From Flavobacteriales bacterium (lineage in GTDB: Bacteria > Bacteroidota > Bacteroidia > Flavobacteriales > Flavobacteriaceae): 64,000 nt of DNA. The DNA is taken from the NCBI GenBank assembly GCA_017303755.1, contig JAFLBS010000001.1, positions 248,001-312,000 of the forward strand, read 5' to 3'. Position numbers and translations under genes: made by a program. This document shows positions 9,502 through 18,223 of the stretch, piece after piece. Positions within the stretch are counted from its first letter, which is position 1. Each line of letters begins with the position of its first letter. Under the pieces are notes generated by a model that was not told where the DNA came from, ran no database searches, and saw nothing but the letters and a program-made list of their open reading frames with translations.

Positions 9502-10554
9502 TTATTCCTTAACTATTTTTAGTGTTTTTTGTTGGTTATCCGATAGCACTTTAATCAAATAAGTTCCCTGTTTTAATTGAGAAACATCAATCTTGACTTC
9601 AGTTTTATTAATTTCCTTAATTAAAACTTGTTGTCCAAGCATATTGTATATTTCAATACTCATTATATCATTCGCACTCGACAAATTTAAAAAATCTATT
9701 ACTGGGTTTGGAGCTATTGTAACTTCATCCTTATAAACATAATCTTCAAGAGATAACGTAGAAGTTCCATTGACTATAAAAGGCAGTGCTAAAGCAACAT
9801 CGGGAGCCGAATTGGGAATTCCGATATCAGTATTAGTTCCCCAACCCAAAACATCAGAAGGAAAGAAAGAAGCAATAACGTTAATTTTTGAGTTGGCTCC
9901 AGCAACCGATCTACTTCCCACTACAGTTACAGGCGGAAAGAAAATTTCGGTGTTATCTGTAGCATGAACCTGAAATTCTACCCAATAATGTCCAGCAGGA
10001 AGAGTTGCATTTAAATTTCCTCTTACTCTAAATACTTTTCGAGAAAAATTAGGTTGCTGTGGAGAAGGAACAGTTGCATTAAAAATACGATAAATAAAAG
10101 CATTTTCGCTATTGGCCGCATCGTAAACATTGGTTGTCAAATCTCCTGAAATCAGAGTTGAAGAGGGCAAAGAAGGATCAGAGTTGTACAATCTAATTTT
10201 TAGTTGATTGATTGGCGGAACTGAACCTGAATAAATGGGCTCATAGCAAAAAAAATCGAAACTAGTAACCGACCACACCTGACCTTCAGGTACTATAAAA
10301 TCATCCGCTAATGCATAATTTAAACTTCCATCAGCATAATAATAACCCGGTAATCCTGCAGTTCCATTTACTTGCGAATTATTCCCTGTATTGTTTTGCA
10401 ATTCACTCCACGAATAACCTGTTGGAGCAGCAAAACCATCCGTTGCAACGGTTCCAGTAGCTAACAAACCATTAGAATACAATTGAGCACTACTATCATT
10501 GACCGACAATAACACAAAACTGAGACAAAACAATGTAAGTAATTTTCCCCCCAT
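9502..10554 (-). CDS. Secreted protein with T9SS type A sorting domain
   Basis: 350 residues, probably exported across the inner membrane by its signal peptide (ending SVNDSSAQ) and then through the type IX secretion system. The C-terminal 70 residues carry the sorting-domain pattern: APNPVIDFLNL, IEIYNMLGQQV, IDVSQLKQGTYLIKV and a basic end. The passenger region (about 25-265) is rich in Ser/Thr/Asn and looks like a beta-sandwich (WSVTSFDFFCYEP, GHYWVEFQVHA). No enzymatic motif was seen. Its presence shows that the organism uses T9SS. Confidence 0.85.
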   Translation of the reverse strand: MGGKLLTLFCLSFVLLSVNDSSAQLYSNGLLATGTVATDGFAAPTGYSWSELQNNTGNNSQVNGTAGLPGYYYADGSLNYALADDFIVPEGQVWSVTSFDFFCYEPIYSGSVPPINQLKIRLYNSDPSLPSSTLISGDLTTNVYDAANSENAFIYRIFNATVPSPQQPNFSRKVFRVRGNLNATLPAGHYWVEFQVHATDNTEIFFPPVTVVGSRSVAGANSKINVIASFFPSDVLGWGTNTDIGIPNSAPDVALALPFIVNGTSTLSLEDYVYKDEVTIAPNPVIDFLNLSSANDIMSIEIYNMLGQQVLIKEINKTEVKIDVSQLKQGTYLIKVLSDNQQKTLKIVKE

Positions 10555-10652
10555 ACTTGACTGATTTTGAAACTTTGGCGCAATTTACATTTATTTTCAA
10601 AAGTCAATTCGTGAAAGCGATTTATTTCATAGAAAATCGACAAACTACATCT

Positions 10653-11075
10653 TTAGTTGTATTGCTCTATTAAATATTTGATTAAATCAGTAGTGGTAAC
10701 TATTCCAACGAGTAAATCACCTTGAACCACAGGTAGCGCATGAAACTCTCTTTTAGAAAGTATTTCGGCCACTTCTTTGATACTTGCTTCAGGCTCTACT
10801 TTAACTAAATTGCGCGCCATCACTTGTTCTACTGAAAACATATTGTAAACAGTTACATCAACAGATTCTTCGTCTTCATCAACAGCATCAGCAAAAGAAA
10901 TACGCAACAAATCGGTATAACTTAACATCCCAACAATTATATTTCCATTAACTACGGGAATGTGTCGGATATGATGTTTTTTAAATAAACTTTCGGCTTT
11001 AGTTAAATCGTCAGTAAGGTTCAACTTAATCACATTTTTAGTCATTATAATTGACACGGGAACATTTTGTTTCAT
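10653..11075 (-). CDS. CBS-domain pair protein
   Basis: 140 residues made up almost wholly of two CBS motifs, which as a pair bind adenosyl ligands. The first reads ESLFKKHHIRHIPVVNGNIIVGMLSYTDL and the second EILSKREFHALPVVQGDLLVGIVTTTDL. An acidic linker (DAVDEDEESVD) separates them. It carries no catalytic domain, so it probably acts as a stand-alone energy or nucleotide sensor; its partner is unknown. It stands alone between two T9SS cargo genes. Confidence 0.88.
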   Translation of the reverse strand: MKQNVPVSIIMTKNVIKLNLTDDLTKAESLFKKHHIRHIPVVNGNIIVGMLSYTDLLRISFADAVDEDEESVDVTVYNMFSVEQVMARNLVKVEPEASIKEVAEILSKREFHALPVVQGDLLVGIVTTTDLIKYLIEQYN

Positions 11076-11170
11076 AATCGTTTCTTTTAAATCATCATTA
11101 AAATTACGATTACTATGTGAGAGGAAATATGATAAAAATCAGAAGAACAATTAATGTTATAAATCGGATG

Positions 11171-12862
11171 TTAGTTTTTTAAAATCATTGTCGAAGAACT
11201 ATTCCCTTCCGATTGAATTCTAATTAAATAACTACCTGATTTCAAAAAACTCAAATTGAGATCTACCTCAGATTGGTTTGAATTTTGTTCGTAAACAACT
11301 TGACCAAGAAGATTATACAGTTGTATGTTATTAATCGATTTATCGCTCTTAATTTTCAGATTATCGACAACTGGATTAGGAGAAACCAAGAAATCATTTT
11401 TATTAAATTCAACGTTATTCAAGGTAGTTTGAACCGTTACAGCCAATCGAGCAATACTCTCATAACCGCCAACTTTTTGAGTGGCAAAATAGGTTGAACC
11501 ATTCTCTAAAACCGTGCTCATAGGCAACGGAATAACACTCGTATTAGTTTCATACCAACTAATATTTTCGCCTGACACTTGAATATCTGCTAAAGTAGCG
11601 CCTTGACTAAAAGATTGGGAAGCATTCCCAGTTGGCGGAGGTAATGGAGCCGCTATTACCTCAATATTACTTAACAGCAATGGATTGCAACTGTAATTGG
11701 GTCCGCCTTCAATATCCCAAACAGTGATTGTGTGCGTTCCTAGAGATACATTTTCAAAAATAGGACTATCTTGTTGCTGTCCACCATCAAGTGAATACTG
11801 ATAAACACCATAACCTTCTATTTCAACCGTAATGATTTGATTTCCCGAATTATTTACGATTGAATATCCAATACCAATAGGCGAAGCTTGTCCTGATTGG
11901 TAAACTACAAAATCTTCAGAAATAGCCGTGCAACCTCCAGCAGTCATACTGTTCATTTCAACAGTAAAAACAGCTGAACTAGTGTTAGGTAATGGAGAAG
12001 CAATTAAAAAATTAGGCGAATTTGCACCAGCTATTAAAACCCCATTCATATACCATTGATACCAATAATCTGGCACCGGAACTTGGGGTGCATTCAAATA
12101 ACTAGTCATGTTTGAAGATTCTAATAAAAGTGCTGTTTCAACAGTATTACTCAAATAATCTACGCAAACAGTAGGAGCGTCATTGGTTATTACTGGAGTC
12201 GGGAGTTGTTCAATAACCACTTCAAAAAATGAAATTGATCCACATCCTGTAGCATTATTAATACACCAATAATAAATTGAACCTGTGCTGGTTTCATAAT
12301 TGGTAGTATTAACTATTGGATTGCTGTAATTAGATGCATCTACGAAAGTAGGATAAAAAACAATAGAGTAATTCGAAGGAGACAAACCATTTAATAATTG
12401 AGTTGTATAACTATTCAAATTAATAGATAAATAACCATCATTAAAATTGGTATCACAAGTTGTTAATAAAGTGGATGGCATAAGGGTTTGTGGAGGTAAA
12501 TTCACCACTAAACCAAAATTAGTTAATGAATATTCAGAAGTAGTAGAATCAGTTACTCTAACCCAAATGGTTTGACCACTAGAACCACTAAAGCTACTTG
12601 GATTTGATATCGCATTTACATTGTTGATCGCATCGCTTTGAGCAACGTAAAACGAAACCGAATAGTTAGACAATGGCGCTGGATTTCCTTGTAATATCAA
12701 TAAACTATAGGAAGTCAAATCAAAAAAATCTACTCCATCCATCAATGGCCCTTCATCACAAATTTGTTGATTACCAATCGAATTGGCAATTGGCGGAACT
12801 ACAACATTTGATAAAGAGAATTGATACGTTAAGAGTACAAAAAGGAGTAAATAGTTTTTCAT
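11171..12862 (-). CDS. Large secreted protein with T9SS type A sorting domain
   Basis: About 563 residues. The signal peptide (MKNYLLLFVLLTYQFSLSNV) is followed by several Ig/PKD-like beta modules typical of Flavobacterium surface proteins (QTIWVRVTDS, YYWCINNATGCGSISFFEVVI, YQYSLDGGQQ, HTITVWDIEGG). The end is a T9SS sorting domain (SPNPVVDNLKI, IQLYNLLGQVVYE, LSFLKSGSYLIRI). The frame opens six codons earlier, but the ATG at 12862 puts the signal peptide in its normal position. Likely surface-exposed or released; function unknown. Confidence 0.83.
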   Translation of the reverse strand: MKNYLLLFVLLTYQFSLSNVVVPPIANSIGNQQICDEGPLMDGVDFFDLTSYSLLILQGNPAPLSNYSVSFYVAQSDAINNVNAISNPSSFSGSSGQTIWVRVTDSTTSEYSLTNFGLVVNLPPQTLMPSTLLTTCDTNFNDGYLSINLNSYTTQLLNGLSPSNYSIVFYPTFVDASNYSNPIVNTTNYETSTGSIYYWCINNATGCGSISFFEVVIEQLPTPVITNDAPTVCVDYLSNTVETALLLESSNMTSYLNAPQVPVPDYWYQWYMNGVLIAGANSPNFLIASPLPNTSSAVFTVEMNSMTAGGCTAISEDFVVYQSGQASPIGIGYSIVNNSGNQIITVEIEGYGVYQYSLDGGQQQDSPIFENVSLGTHTITVWDIEGGPNYSCNPLLLSNIEVIAAPLPPPTGNASQSFSQGATLADIQVSGENISWYETNTSVIPLPMSTVLENGSTYFATQKVGGYESIARLAVTVQTTLNNVEFNKNDFLVSPNPVVDNLKIKSDKSINNIQLYNLLGQVVYEQNSNQSEVDLNLSFLKSGSYLIRIQSEGNSSSTMILKN

Positions 12863-12971
12863 GCTTTTATTTTTTATCAAATCTAAAAAATAAAAACATT
12901 CTATTGAGAAAATTAGACTACAATTTGAGAATCAAATGATTTTGAAATTACTGACCTATTGCAATTTATAC

Positions 12972-13147
12972 TCAGGGATTGGCTGCGCCCATCCCTCAAA
13001 GCTCCGCTTTGAGAAAAGTATACAAACAAAAAAATGCTCAAGCGAGCTTGGAGGTTTCAGTTCATATTCAGGGATTGGCTACGCCCATCCCTCAAAGCTC
13101 CGCTTTGAGAAAAGTATACAAACAAAAAAATGCTCAAGCAAGCTTGG
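12972..13147. repeat. Two 80-bp direct repeats beside tRNA-Arg
   Basis: Copies at 12972-13051 and 13068-13147 differ at only a few bases (for example GGCTGCGCC against GGCTACGCC, and AGCGAGC against AGCAAGC). Each contains a hairpin (CTCAAAGC..GCTTTGAG) and the run AAAAGTATACAAACAAAAAA. Apparent reading frames here simply translate the repeat twice and are not genes. Confidence 0.85.
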
Positions 13148-13170
13148 CATTTTTTTGTTTGTATACTTTT
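13110..13170 (-). terminator. Very long hairpin just downstream of tRNA-Arg
   Basis: A perfect 23-bp stem (13110-13132 with 13148-13170) encloses a 15-nt loop. One arm belongs to the second 80-bp repeat. In the tRNA direction the hairpin starts 7 nt after the mature 3' end and contains a run of seven T, so it probably ends tRNA transcription. Confidence 0.75.
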
Positions 13171-13176
13171 CATTCG

Positions 13177-13250
13177 TGACCGCGAAGGGATTCGAACCCC
13201 CAACCCTCAGAGCCGAAATCTGATATTCTATCCAGTTGAACTACGCAGCC
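13177..13250 (-). tRNA. tRNA-Arg (anticodon UCG)
   Basis: A 74-nt cloverleaf can be folded by hand. The acceptor arm is GGCTGCG with CGCGGTC (two G-T pairs). The anticodon stem TCAGA/TCTGA encloses the loop TTTCGGC, so the anticodon is TCG, reading CGA (and possibly other CGN) codons. The T arm contains GGTTCGAATCC. No CCA is encoded; CGAATG follows the discriminator A. Confidence 0.93.
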
Positions 13251-13359
13251 ATTTTTTAGATTTCTAGATTGTTAGACCTTTTAGACATCTTAGATTTGGT
13301 AAGATTATTTATAAACACAATCTAAGTAGTCTAACTTTCTAAGAAGTCTAATAATCTTT

Positions 13360-13809
13360 CTATCCTAATAACTTTTTAACGATAGTCGAAATGGTTTTAC
13401 CGTCGGTTTTGCCTGCTAATTCTTTAGAGGCAATTCCCATTGCTTGTCCCATAGCGGCCATTCCAGAAAAACCGTTGTCTGCAATAATTTTTGCCACCAC
13501 TACTTCAACATCAGCTTCCGACATTTGAGCAGGAAGAAATTTTTCGATAACAGCTACTTGAGCCAATTCGGGTTCAGCTAGATCAGCTCTTCCTTGCTCT
13601 GTATAGATGGAAGCACTGTCTTTGCGTTGTTTTACCAAACGTTGCAATAATTTGATTTCGTCATCGGCTGATAATGTATCAGAAGCTCCGGCTTCAGTTT
13701 TAGCTAAAATAATTCCGGATTTGATGGCTCTTAATGCTTCTAAAGCAACCGTATCTTTTGCTCTCATGGCGTTTTTCATTTCGTCCATGATTTGTGTTTC
13801 TAAGCTCAT
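13360..13809 (-). CDS. GatB/YqeY domain protein
   Basis: A 149-residue stand-alone YqeY-type protein, similar to the tail domain of the GatB amidotransferase subunit. Recognisable stretches are MKNAMRAKDTVALEALRAIKSGI, LLQRLVKQRKDSASIYTEQGR, IEKFLPAQMSE and MGQAMGIASKELAGKTDGKTIS, ending VVKKLLG-like (IVKKLL). It may act in tRNA-dependent amidation or tRNA metabolism, but the free-standing form has no firmly established role. In Bacteroidetes it commonly follows ftsZ, as here. Confidence 0.9.
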   Translation of the reverse strand: MSLETQIMDEMKNAMRAKDTVALEALRAIKSGIILAKTEAGASDTLSADDEIKLLQRLVKQRKDSASIYTEQGRADLAEPELAQVAVIEKFLPAQMSEADVEVVVAKIIADNGFSGMAAMGQAMGIASKELAGKTDGKTISTIVKKLLG

Positions 13810-13845
13810 TGTTTTGAATTTGGATTATACTACAAAATTGCTGTT

Positions 13846-13949
13846 CTAGCCCTGATTGGAGCAAGTATCCTGTTATTGCGAGAAACGCGGCAATCCTTTA
13901 TAGATTGTTTCCCTATGCTCGCAATGACAGATACTGCGGAAAGCAGGAC
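13846..13949. repeat. Structured intergenic repeat, copy 3, with a nested fold-back
   Basis: The outer arms (TAGCCCTGATTGGAGC... at 13847 and AGATACTGCGGAAAGCAGGA at 13929) resemble the element at 33733-33863. In the middle sits a separate fold-back, ATTGCGAG (13875) paired with CTCGCAAT (13918), containing CGGCAATC and GATTGTTTCC. It looks as if one element has inserted into the loop of another. Confidence 0.5.
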
Positions 13950-14033
13950 GAGTGTTGAAAGAAAAACAATTCATCTGCTCCTAAAAGGCAAGCAAATTTA
14001 GTGATTTTTTTGATTGTAAAAGAGGTAATTTTA

Positions 14034-14073
14034 TAAAAAAATAACCCGAAAACGCTACAACATTTTCGGGTTA
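14034..14073 (-). terminator. Terminator at the end of the dcw cluster, after ftsZ
   Basis: An 11-bp stem (TAACCCGAAAA / TTTTCGGGTTA) with a 10-nt loop. In the ftsZ direction it is followed by a T7 run, 25 nt past the ftsZ stop. Confidence 0.88.
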
Positions 14074-14097
14074 AAGGAACATTTTAATTAACTATAA

Positions 14098-16062
14098 TTA
14101 ATCTACATTATCGTGTAAAAAAGAATTGTTGGAACGCAACTGTACATCGTCGTTGCTGTCAGTACCCAATGACATGCGAGATGCATTTGATGAAGTACTG
14201 TTGTCTGAAATATCAATCCCTAATCGTTTGTAAGCGGGTTCTTTTTCGAACTCTTCTACTCTCGAATTGTTGTTATGGAATTTATAATTGAATTCTTTTA
14301 ATTTACGTCTTCTTTCGTCGGCACGCATTTTTAAAGTCTCTTCAATAGTCATTTCTACTGGAGTTACATCTTCAAAATGAGTAGCGAATTTTGGCTCTTG
14401 CGTTTCTGAAGCTGATTTTAAAGTAAAATCCAATTCGGTATCAACTGGTTCACTTACTACATTTGCAGCAGGTTTTGAACCTATTAATTCAGACTCGATT
14501 TCCATGTATTCTTCTAAAGAATAACGCACCACACCGTCTTTGTTTAATTCGGTTACCGGAACAAACTCTACGTGTTCGTTTACTTTAATATCTTTTGCTT
14601 CGTCTGTTAAATCAAAAACGATTTTATTCTCAACAGGTTCCGCTTTTGGAGCTGGAATATCAAAGGTAAATGTGATTTGCTCTTCTTTAGAAACAAATTC
14701 GGTATCGATTACTTTGATTTCATTTATTTCTTTTACTTCATTTACTACTGGTGATTGGATTTCGAAAGTCATCTCTGTCATAGGTGAAACGATTTCAAAA
14801 GTCACGTCTAAATTGCGGATGAAATCGTTCATTGCCACCAAATCATTTTCGTTGATTTTAGCAACAATTGGTGCTTCGATTTCTTCGTCAATCAATTCAA
14901 AAATCACTTTTTCTTCTACCACTTCCGCTTTCACTTCTGGAACAACCACTGCTGGTTCTTCAACAACAGCCGCAATAGTTTCGATTGGTTTCTGAGTTAA
15001 ATCGCGTACAATTTTCTGATCATCTTCTAATGAATGGATGATTTTCTTTGGCTCAGTATTTACGATTCCGTTTTGTTGTTCTACATTAAAACCCGTTGCG
15101 ATGATAGTAACCGCAACAGCATCACCTAATGAATCGTCTTCACCAACTCCCATGATAATATTGGCATTGAAACCAGCTTCGGTTTGAATGTGGTCGTTGA
15201 TTTCTCCGATTTCGTCAATGGTAATTTCACTAGTTCCAGAAACGATAAGCAACAATACGTTTTTGGCACCAGTAATTTTATTATCATTCAACAAAGGCGA
15301 ATCAAGTGCAGAGATAATAGCATCTTTAGCACGGTTATCACCGCTAGCCGTTGCTGAACCCATGATTGCGGTTCCGCTGTTAGCTAATACTGTTTTAGCA
15401 TCTTTTAAATCGATGTTTTGCGTATAGTGGTGTGTAATTACTTCAGCAATACCACGAGAAGCAGTTGCCAACACTTCGTCGGCTTTAGAGAAACCAGCTT
15501 TGAAACCTAAATTTCCGTATACTTCCCTTAATTTATTATTATTGATAACGATAAGCGAATCGACTTGTTTTCTTAATCTCTCAACACCATTTAAGGCTTG
15601 ATCCGAACGTACTTTCCCTTCAAATTGAAATGGAATAGTTACGATACCGACCGTAAGAATATCTCTTTCTTTAGCCAATTGAGCGATTACTGGCGCAGCA
15701 CCCGTTCCGGTTCCGCCACCCATTCCAGCCGTGATGAACACCATTTTGGTATTGCTATCAAGCATTTGCTCGATTTCGGCGATACTTTCAATAGCCGATT
15801 GTTGACCTACGTCTGGATTTGCTCCAGCACCAAGACCTTCGGTTAAGCTTAATCCTAATTGAATCTTGTTAGGAACTGGACTGTTTTGTAACGCCTGTGA
15901 ATCGGTGTTACAAACAACGAAATCCACTCCTTTGATTCCTTGTTTAAACATGTGGTTAATGGCATTGCTTCCTCCGCCACCAACTCCGATAACTTTAATC
16001 ACATTTGATTGATTTTTGGGTAAATCAAATGAAATGTTTCCAAATTCTGAGTTGCTTATCAT
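14098..16062 (-). CDS. ftsZ: Cell division protein FtsZ, long C-terminal form
   Basis: The tubulin-like GTPase that forms the division ring. The GTP-binding core occupies about residues 10-330, with VIGVGGGGSNAINHM, the tubulin signature GGGTGTG at 115-121, and NNNKLREVYG. Total length is 654 residues against about 380 in E. coli. The extra 250-300 residues form an acidic, Glu/Val-rich, probably disordered linker ending in a conserved-looking tail (PAYKRLGIDISD, then SFLHDNVD). It is the last gene of the dcw cluster, 36 nt after ftsA. Confidence 0.97.
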   Translation of the reverse strand: MISNSEFGNISFDLPKNQSNVIKVIGVGGGGSNAINHMFKQGIKGVDFVVCNTDSQALQNSPVPNKIQLGLSLTEGLGAGANPDVGQQSAIESIAEIEQMLDSNTKMVFITAGMGGGTGTGAAPVIAQLAKERDILTVGIVTIPFQFEGKVRSDQALNGVERLRKQVDSLIVINNNKLREVYGNLGFKAGFSKADEVLATASRGIAEVITHHYTQNIDLKDAKTVLANSGTAIMGSATASGDNRAKDAIISALDSPLLNDNKITGAKNVLLLIVSGTSEITIDEIGEINDHIQTEAGFNANIIMGVGEDDSLGDAVAVTIIATGFNVEQQNGIVNTEPKKIIHSLEDDQKIVRDLTQKPIETIAAVVEEPAVVVPEVKAEVVEEKVIFELIDEEIEAPIVAKINENDLVAMNDFIRNLDVTFEIVSPMTEMTFEIQSPVVNEVKEINEIKVIDTEFVSKEEQITFTFDIPAPKAEPVENKIVFDLTDEAKDIKVNEHVEFVPVTELNKDGVVRYSLEEYMEIESELIGSKPAANVVSEPVDTELDFTLKSASETQEPKFATHFEDVTPVEMTIEETLKMRADERRRKLKEFNYKFHNNNSRVEEFEKEPAYKRLGIDISDNSTSSNASRMSLGTDSNDDVQLRSNNSFLHDNVD

Positions 16063-16098
16063 ACTATTTTGGTTTTGCTTGATTTTGTATTCTATTTT

Positions 16099-17481
16099 TT
16101 ACTCTGCATTGTCAAGAAAGTCTTTGATCTTGTCTACGTACTTATCAAAAAAGGATCTTTTGATTTTTTCGCCCGTAGTTTCGGTGTCTTTGGCTTTCTT
16201 TTCTTCTACATTATTTTCTATTATTGGTGCTGGTTCTTGAACTTCAACCACTGGTTGCGCTACTGGTTTTACTTCTTTAAAAGTATCACGTAGTTCCAAT
16301 TTATAAGCACTTTGAGTGTTGTTGGCAACGCTGTTCATTACTAAACCAACTGCGGTTGCGTACAACGGACTTGAAATTACTTCGCTCGAATTTCCGGCTA
16401 AATGCTCGTTAGGATAACCAATACGAGTATCCATTCCGGTGATGTATTCTACTAACTGCTTGATGTGATTCAGTTGCGAACCACCACCCGTTAGTACAAT
16501 TCCGGCGATTAATTTCTTTTTCGATTCTTCGTGACCGTACGATTTGATTTCGGCGTATACTTGCTCGATGATTTCCACCACACGAGCGTGAATGATTTTG
16601 GATAAATTTTTCAACGAAATCTCTTTTGGTTCCCTTCCACGTAAGCCTGGAATAGAAACTATTTCGTTGTCTTTATTTTCGCCTGGCCAAGCCGAACCGA
16701 ATTTTGTTTTCAGCAATTCTGCTTGTTTTTCAATGATCGAACAACCTTCTTTGATGTCGTCTGTGATTACATTTCCACCAAAAGGAATTACTGCTGTGTG
16801 ACGAATGATACCATCTTTAAAAATCGCTAAATCAGTAGTTCCACCACCGATATCAATTAACGCAACGCCTGCTTCTTTTTCTTCTTGGCTTAAAACTGCG
16901 TCTGAAGAAGCTAAAGGTTCTAATGTCAATCCAGACAATTCAATTCCGGAACTTTGGATGCAACGACCTACGTTTCGTATGGAAGAAGCTTGTCCAACTA
17001 CTACATGGAAACTCGCTTCTAATCGCCCACCGTACATTCCGATAGGTTCTTTGATTTCGGATTGTCCATCGATTTTGAATTCTTGTGGCAATACGTGAAT
17101 AATTTCTTCGCCTGGAAGCATGGCTAATTTATTCACTTGATCGATTAATAATTGAATGTCTTTTCCGCTGATTACTTCTTCTGGATTACTTCGACTGATG
17201 TAGTCAGTGTGTTGAATACTGCGAATGTGTTGCCCTGCGATACCTACAACCACATCGTTGATTTTGTAGCCAGAATTTTCTTCGGCTTCAACAATAGCTT
17301 GTTGGATCGACTGTATGGTTTGTGTGATATTATTCACCACTCCACGAGCGACACCTAAACTTTTTGACTTCCCAACACCTAAAATCTCTAACTTCCCGTA
17401 CTCGTTCTTTTTGCCAATCATGGCAACGATTTTAGTTGTTCCGATGTCTAAACCTACTGCAATATTCTCTTTTTCCATCAT
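16099..17481 (-). CDS. ftsA: Cell division protein FtsA
   Basis: An actin-like ATPase of 460 residues that tethers FtsZ filaments to the membrane. Seen: phosphate-1 motif VGLDIGTTKIVAMIG, the 1C domain insertion region (EFKIDGQSEIKEPIGMYG), phosphate-2 ALIDIGGGTTDLAIF, and the adenosine motif IVLTGGGSQL. The end (SFFDKYVDKIKDFLDNAE) is a plausible amphipathic membrane-targeting helix. Two adjacent Met codons make the start ambiguous by one residue. It follows ftsQ by 4 nt. Confidence 0.96.
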   Translation of the reverse strand: MMEKENIAVGLDIGTTKIVAMIGKKNEYGKLEILGVGKSKSLGVARGVVNNITQTIQSIQQAIVEAEENSGYKINDVVVGIAGQHIRSIQHTDYISRSNPEEVISGKDIQLLIDQVNKLAMLPGEEIIHVLPQEFKIDGQSEIKEPIGMYGGRLEASFHVVVGQASSIRNVGRCIQSSGIELSGLTLEPLASSDAVLSQEEKEAGVALIDIGGGTTDLAIFKDGIIRHTAVIPFGGNVITDDIKEGCSIIEKQAELLKTKFGSAWPGENKDNEIVSIPGLRGREPKEISLKNLSKIIHARVVEIIEQVYAEIKSYGHEESKKKLIAGIVLTGGGSQLNHIKQLVEYITGMDTRIGYPNEHLAGNSSEVISSPLYATAVGLVMNSVANNTQSAYKLELRDTFKEVKPVAQPVVEVQEPAPIIENNVEEKKAKDTETTGEKIKRSFFDKYVDKIKDFLDNAE

Positions 17482-17485
17482 CTAA

Positions 17486-18211
17486 TTATTTTATACAAAC
17501 AACTTGTTGTGTAAACTTCAGATTTATCTTTCTATATTTTTTCAACACACTATCATTGACTTCTTTCTGAAAAAAGGCTTTGTAATTATTGAATTTCTTT
17601 TCAATGTTGATTGGTTTCCCAAACAAAATATCAAAATTGTAATTTCTGTTCTTCATCAAAAGTTCGTCTTTGGGCAAAACTTGAACACCGATGATGTTTT
17701 TTTTCAAAAAATCATCATCGTAAATCATCTTTAAAATTTCAGATAATTTTTTCTTGTTTTTTTCAGTAATTTCCCCCAAAACAAGTGGAACTCTCGCTGA
17801 ATTTAATTCAGAAAGTGGCATCGTACTTCCTTCATAATCAATATAAAAAGAACCTTCGTTAGTAAAAACTCTTGCTATAGGAGTTTTTTGTTTAACAATT
17901 GCTCTCAACGTGCCATCTATAGTCACAAAAACGTCTGATTTTTCAATCATTTTATTTTTGTTGATAGACTTCTCCAATTTGTTCAAATCTACTTCAACTT
18001 TTGCAATGGTTTTTACGTCACTTTTATTTTCTATTAACAATTTATTAACCGCCTCTTGGCTGATAAAATGTTGACTATTATTCACAAAAATTACCTCCGA
18101 TTTTTTGAGCTTTCTATTCAAATTTCTGTTGGCTGTAAAGGAATACAGAAATAATACTAACGCAAACATCAGCACTAATCGTATCGTTGACCAATTGAAA
18201 ATTTTCTTCAT
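17486..18211 (-). CDS. ftsQ: Cell division protein FtsQ
   Basis: A 241-residue bitopic divisome protein. A short cytoplasmic N terminus precedes one transmembrane helix (about 8-26, STIRLVLMFALVLFLYSF). A POTRA-like region follows (VIFVNNSQHFISQEAVNKLL) and then the FtsQ beta domain (RAIVKQKTPIARVFTNEGSF, YIDYEGSTMPL). It lies between murC and ftsA, the usual position, with 12 nt and 4 nt gaps, so it is part of the same transcript. Confidence 0.9.
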   Translation of the reverse strand: MKKIFNWSTIRLVLMFALVLFLYSFTANRNLNRKLKKSEVIFVNNSQHFISQEAVNKLLIENKSDVKTIAKVEVDLNKLEKSINKNKMIEKSDVFVTIDGTLRAIVKQKTPIARVFTNEGSFYIDYEGSTMPLSELNSARVPLVLGEITEKNKKKLSEILKMIYDDDFLKKNIIGVQVLPKDELLMKNRNYNFDILFGKPINIEKKFNNYKAFFQKEVNDSVLKKYRKINLKFTQQVVCIK

Positions 18212-18223
18212 TTTTGTTTATAA

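Noticed and set aside
12972-13147. Possible CRISPR array
   Set aside because: Only two long repeats, a 16-bp gap and no cas genes.
12936-13223. Overlapping short reading frames with repeated peptide text
   Set aside because: They translate the 80-bp DNA repeats in two frames and run into the tRNA gene.
13177-13250. Integration site (att) at tRNA-Arg
   Set aside because: No repeated tRNA 3' fragment or integrase was seen nearby.
14540-14995. 151-codon frame opposite ftsZ
   Set aside because: Ser/Thr/Ile-rich mirror of the acidic FtsZ linker; a shadow of the real gene.
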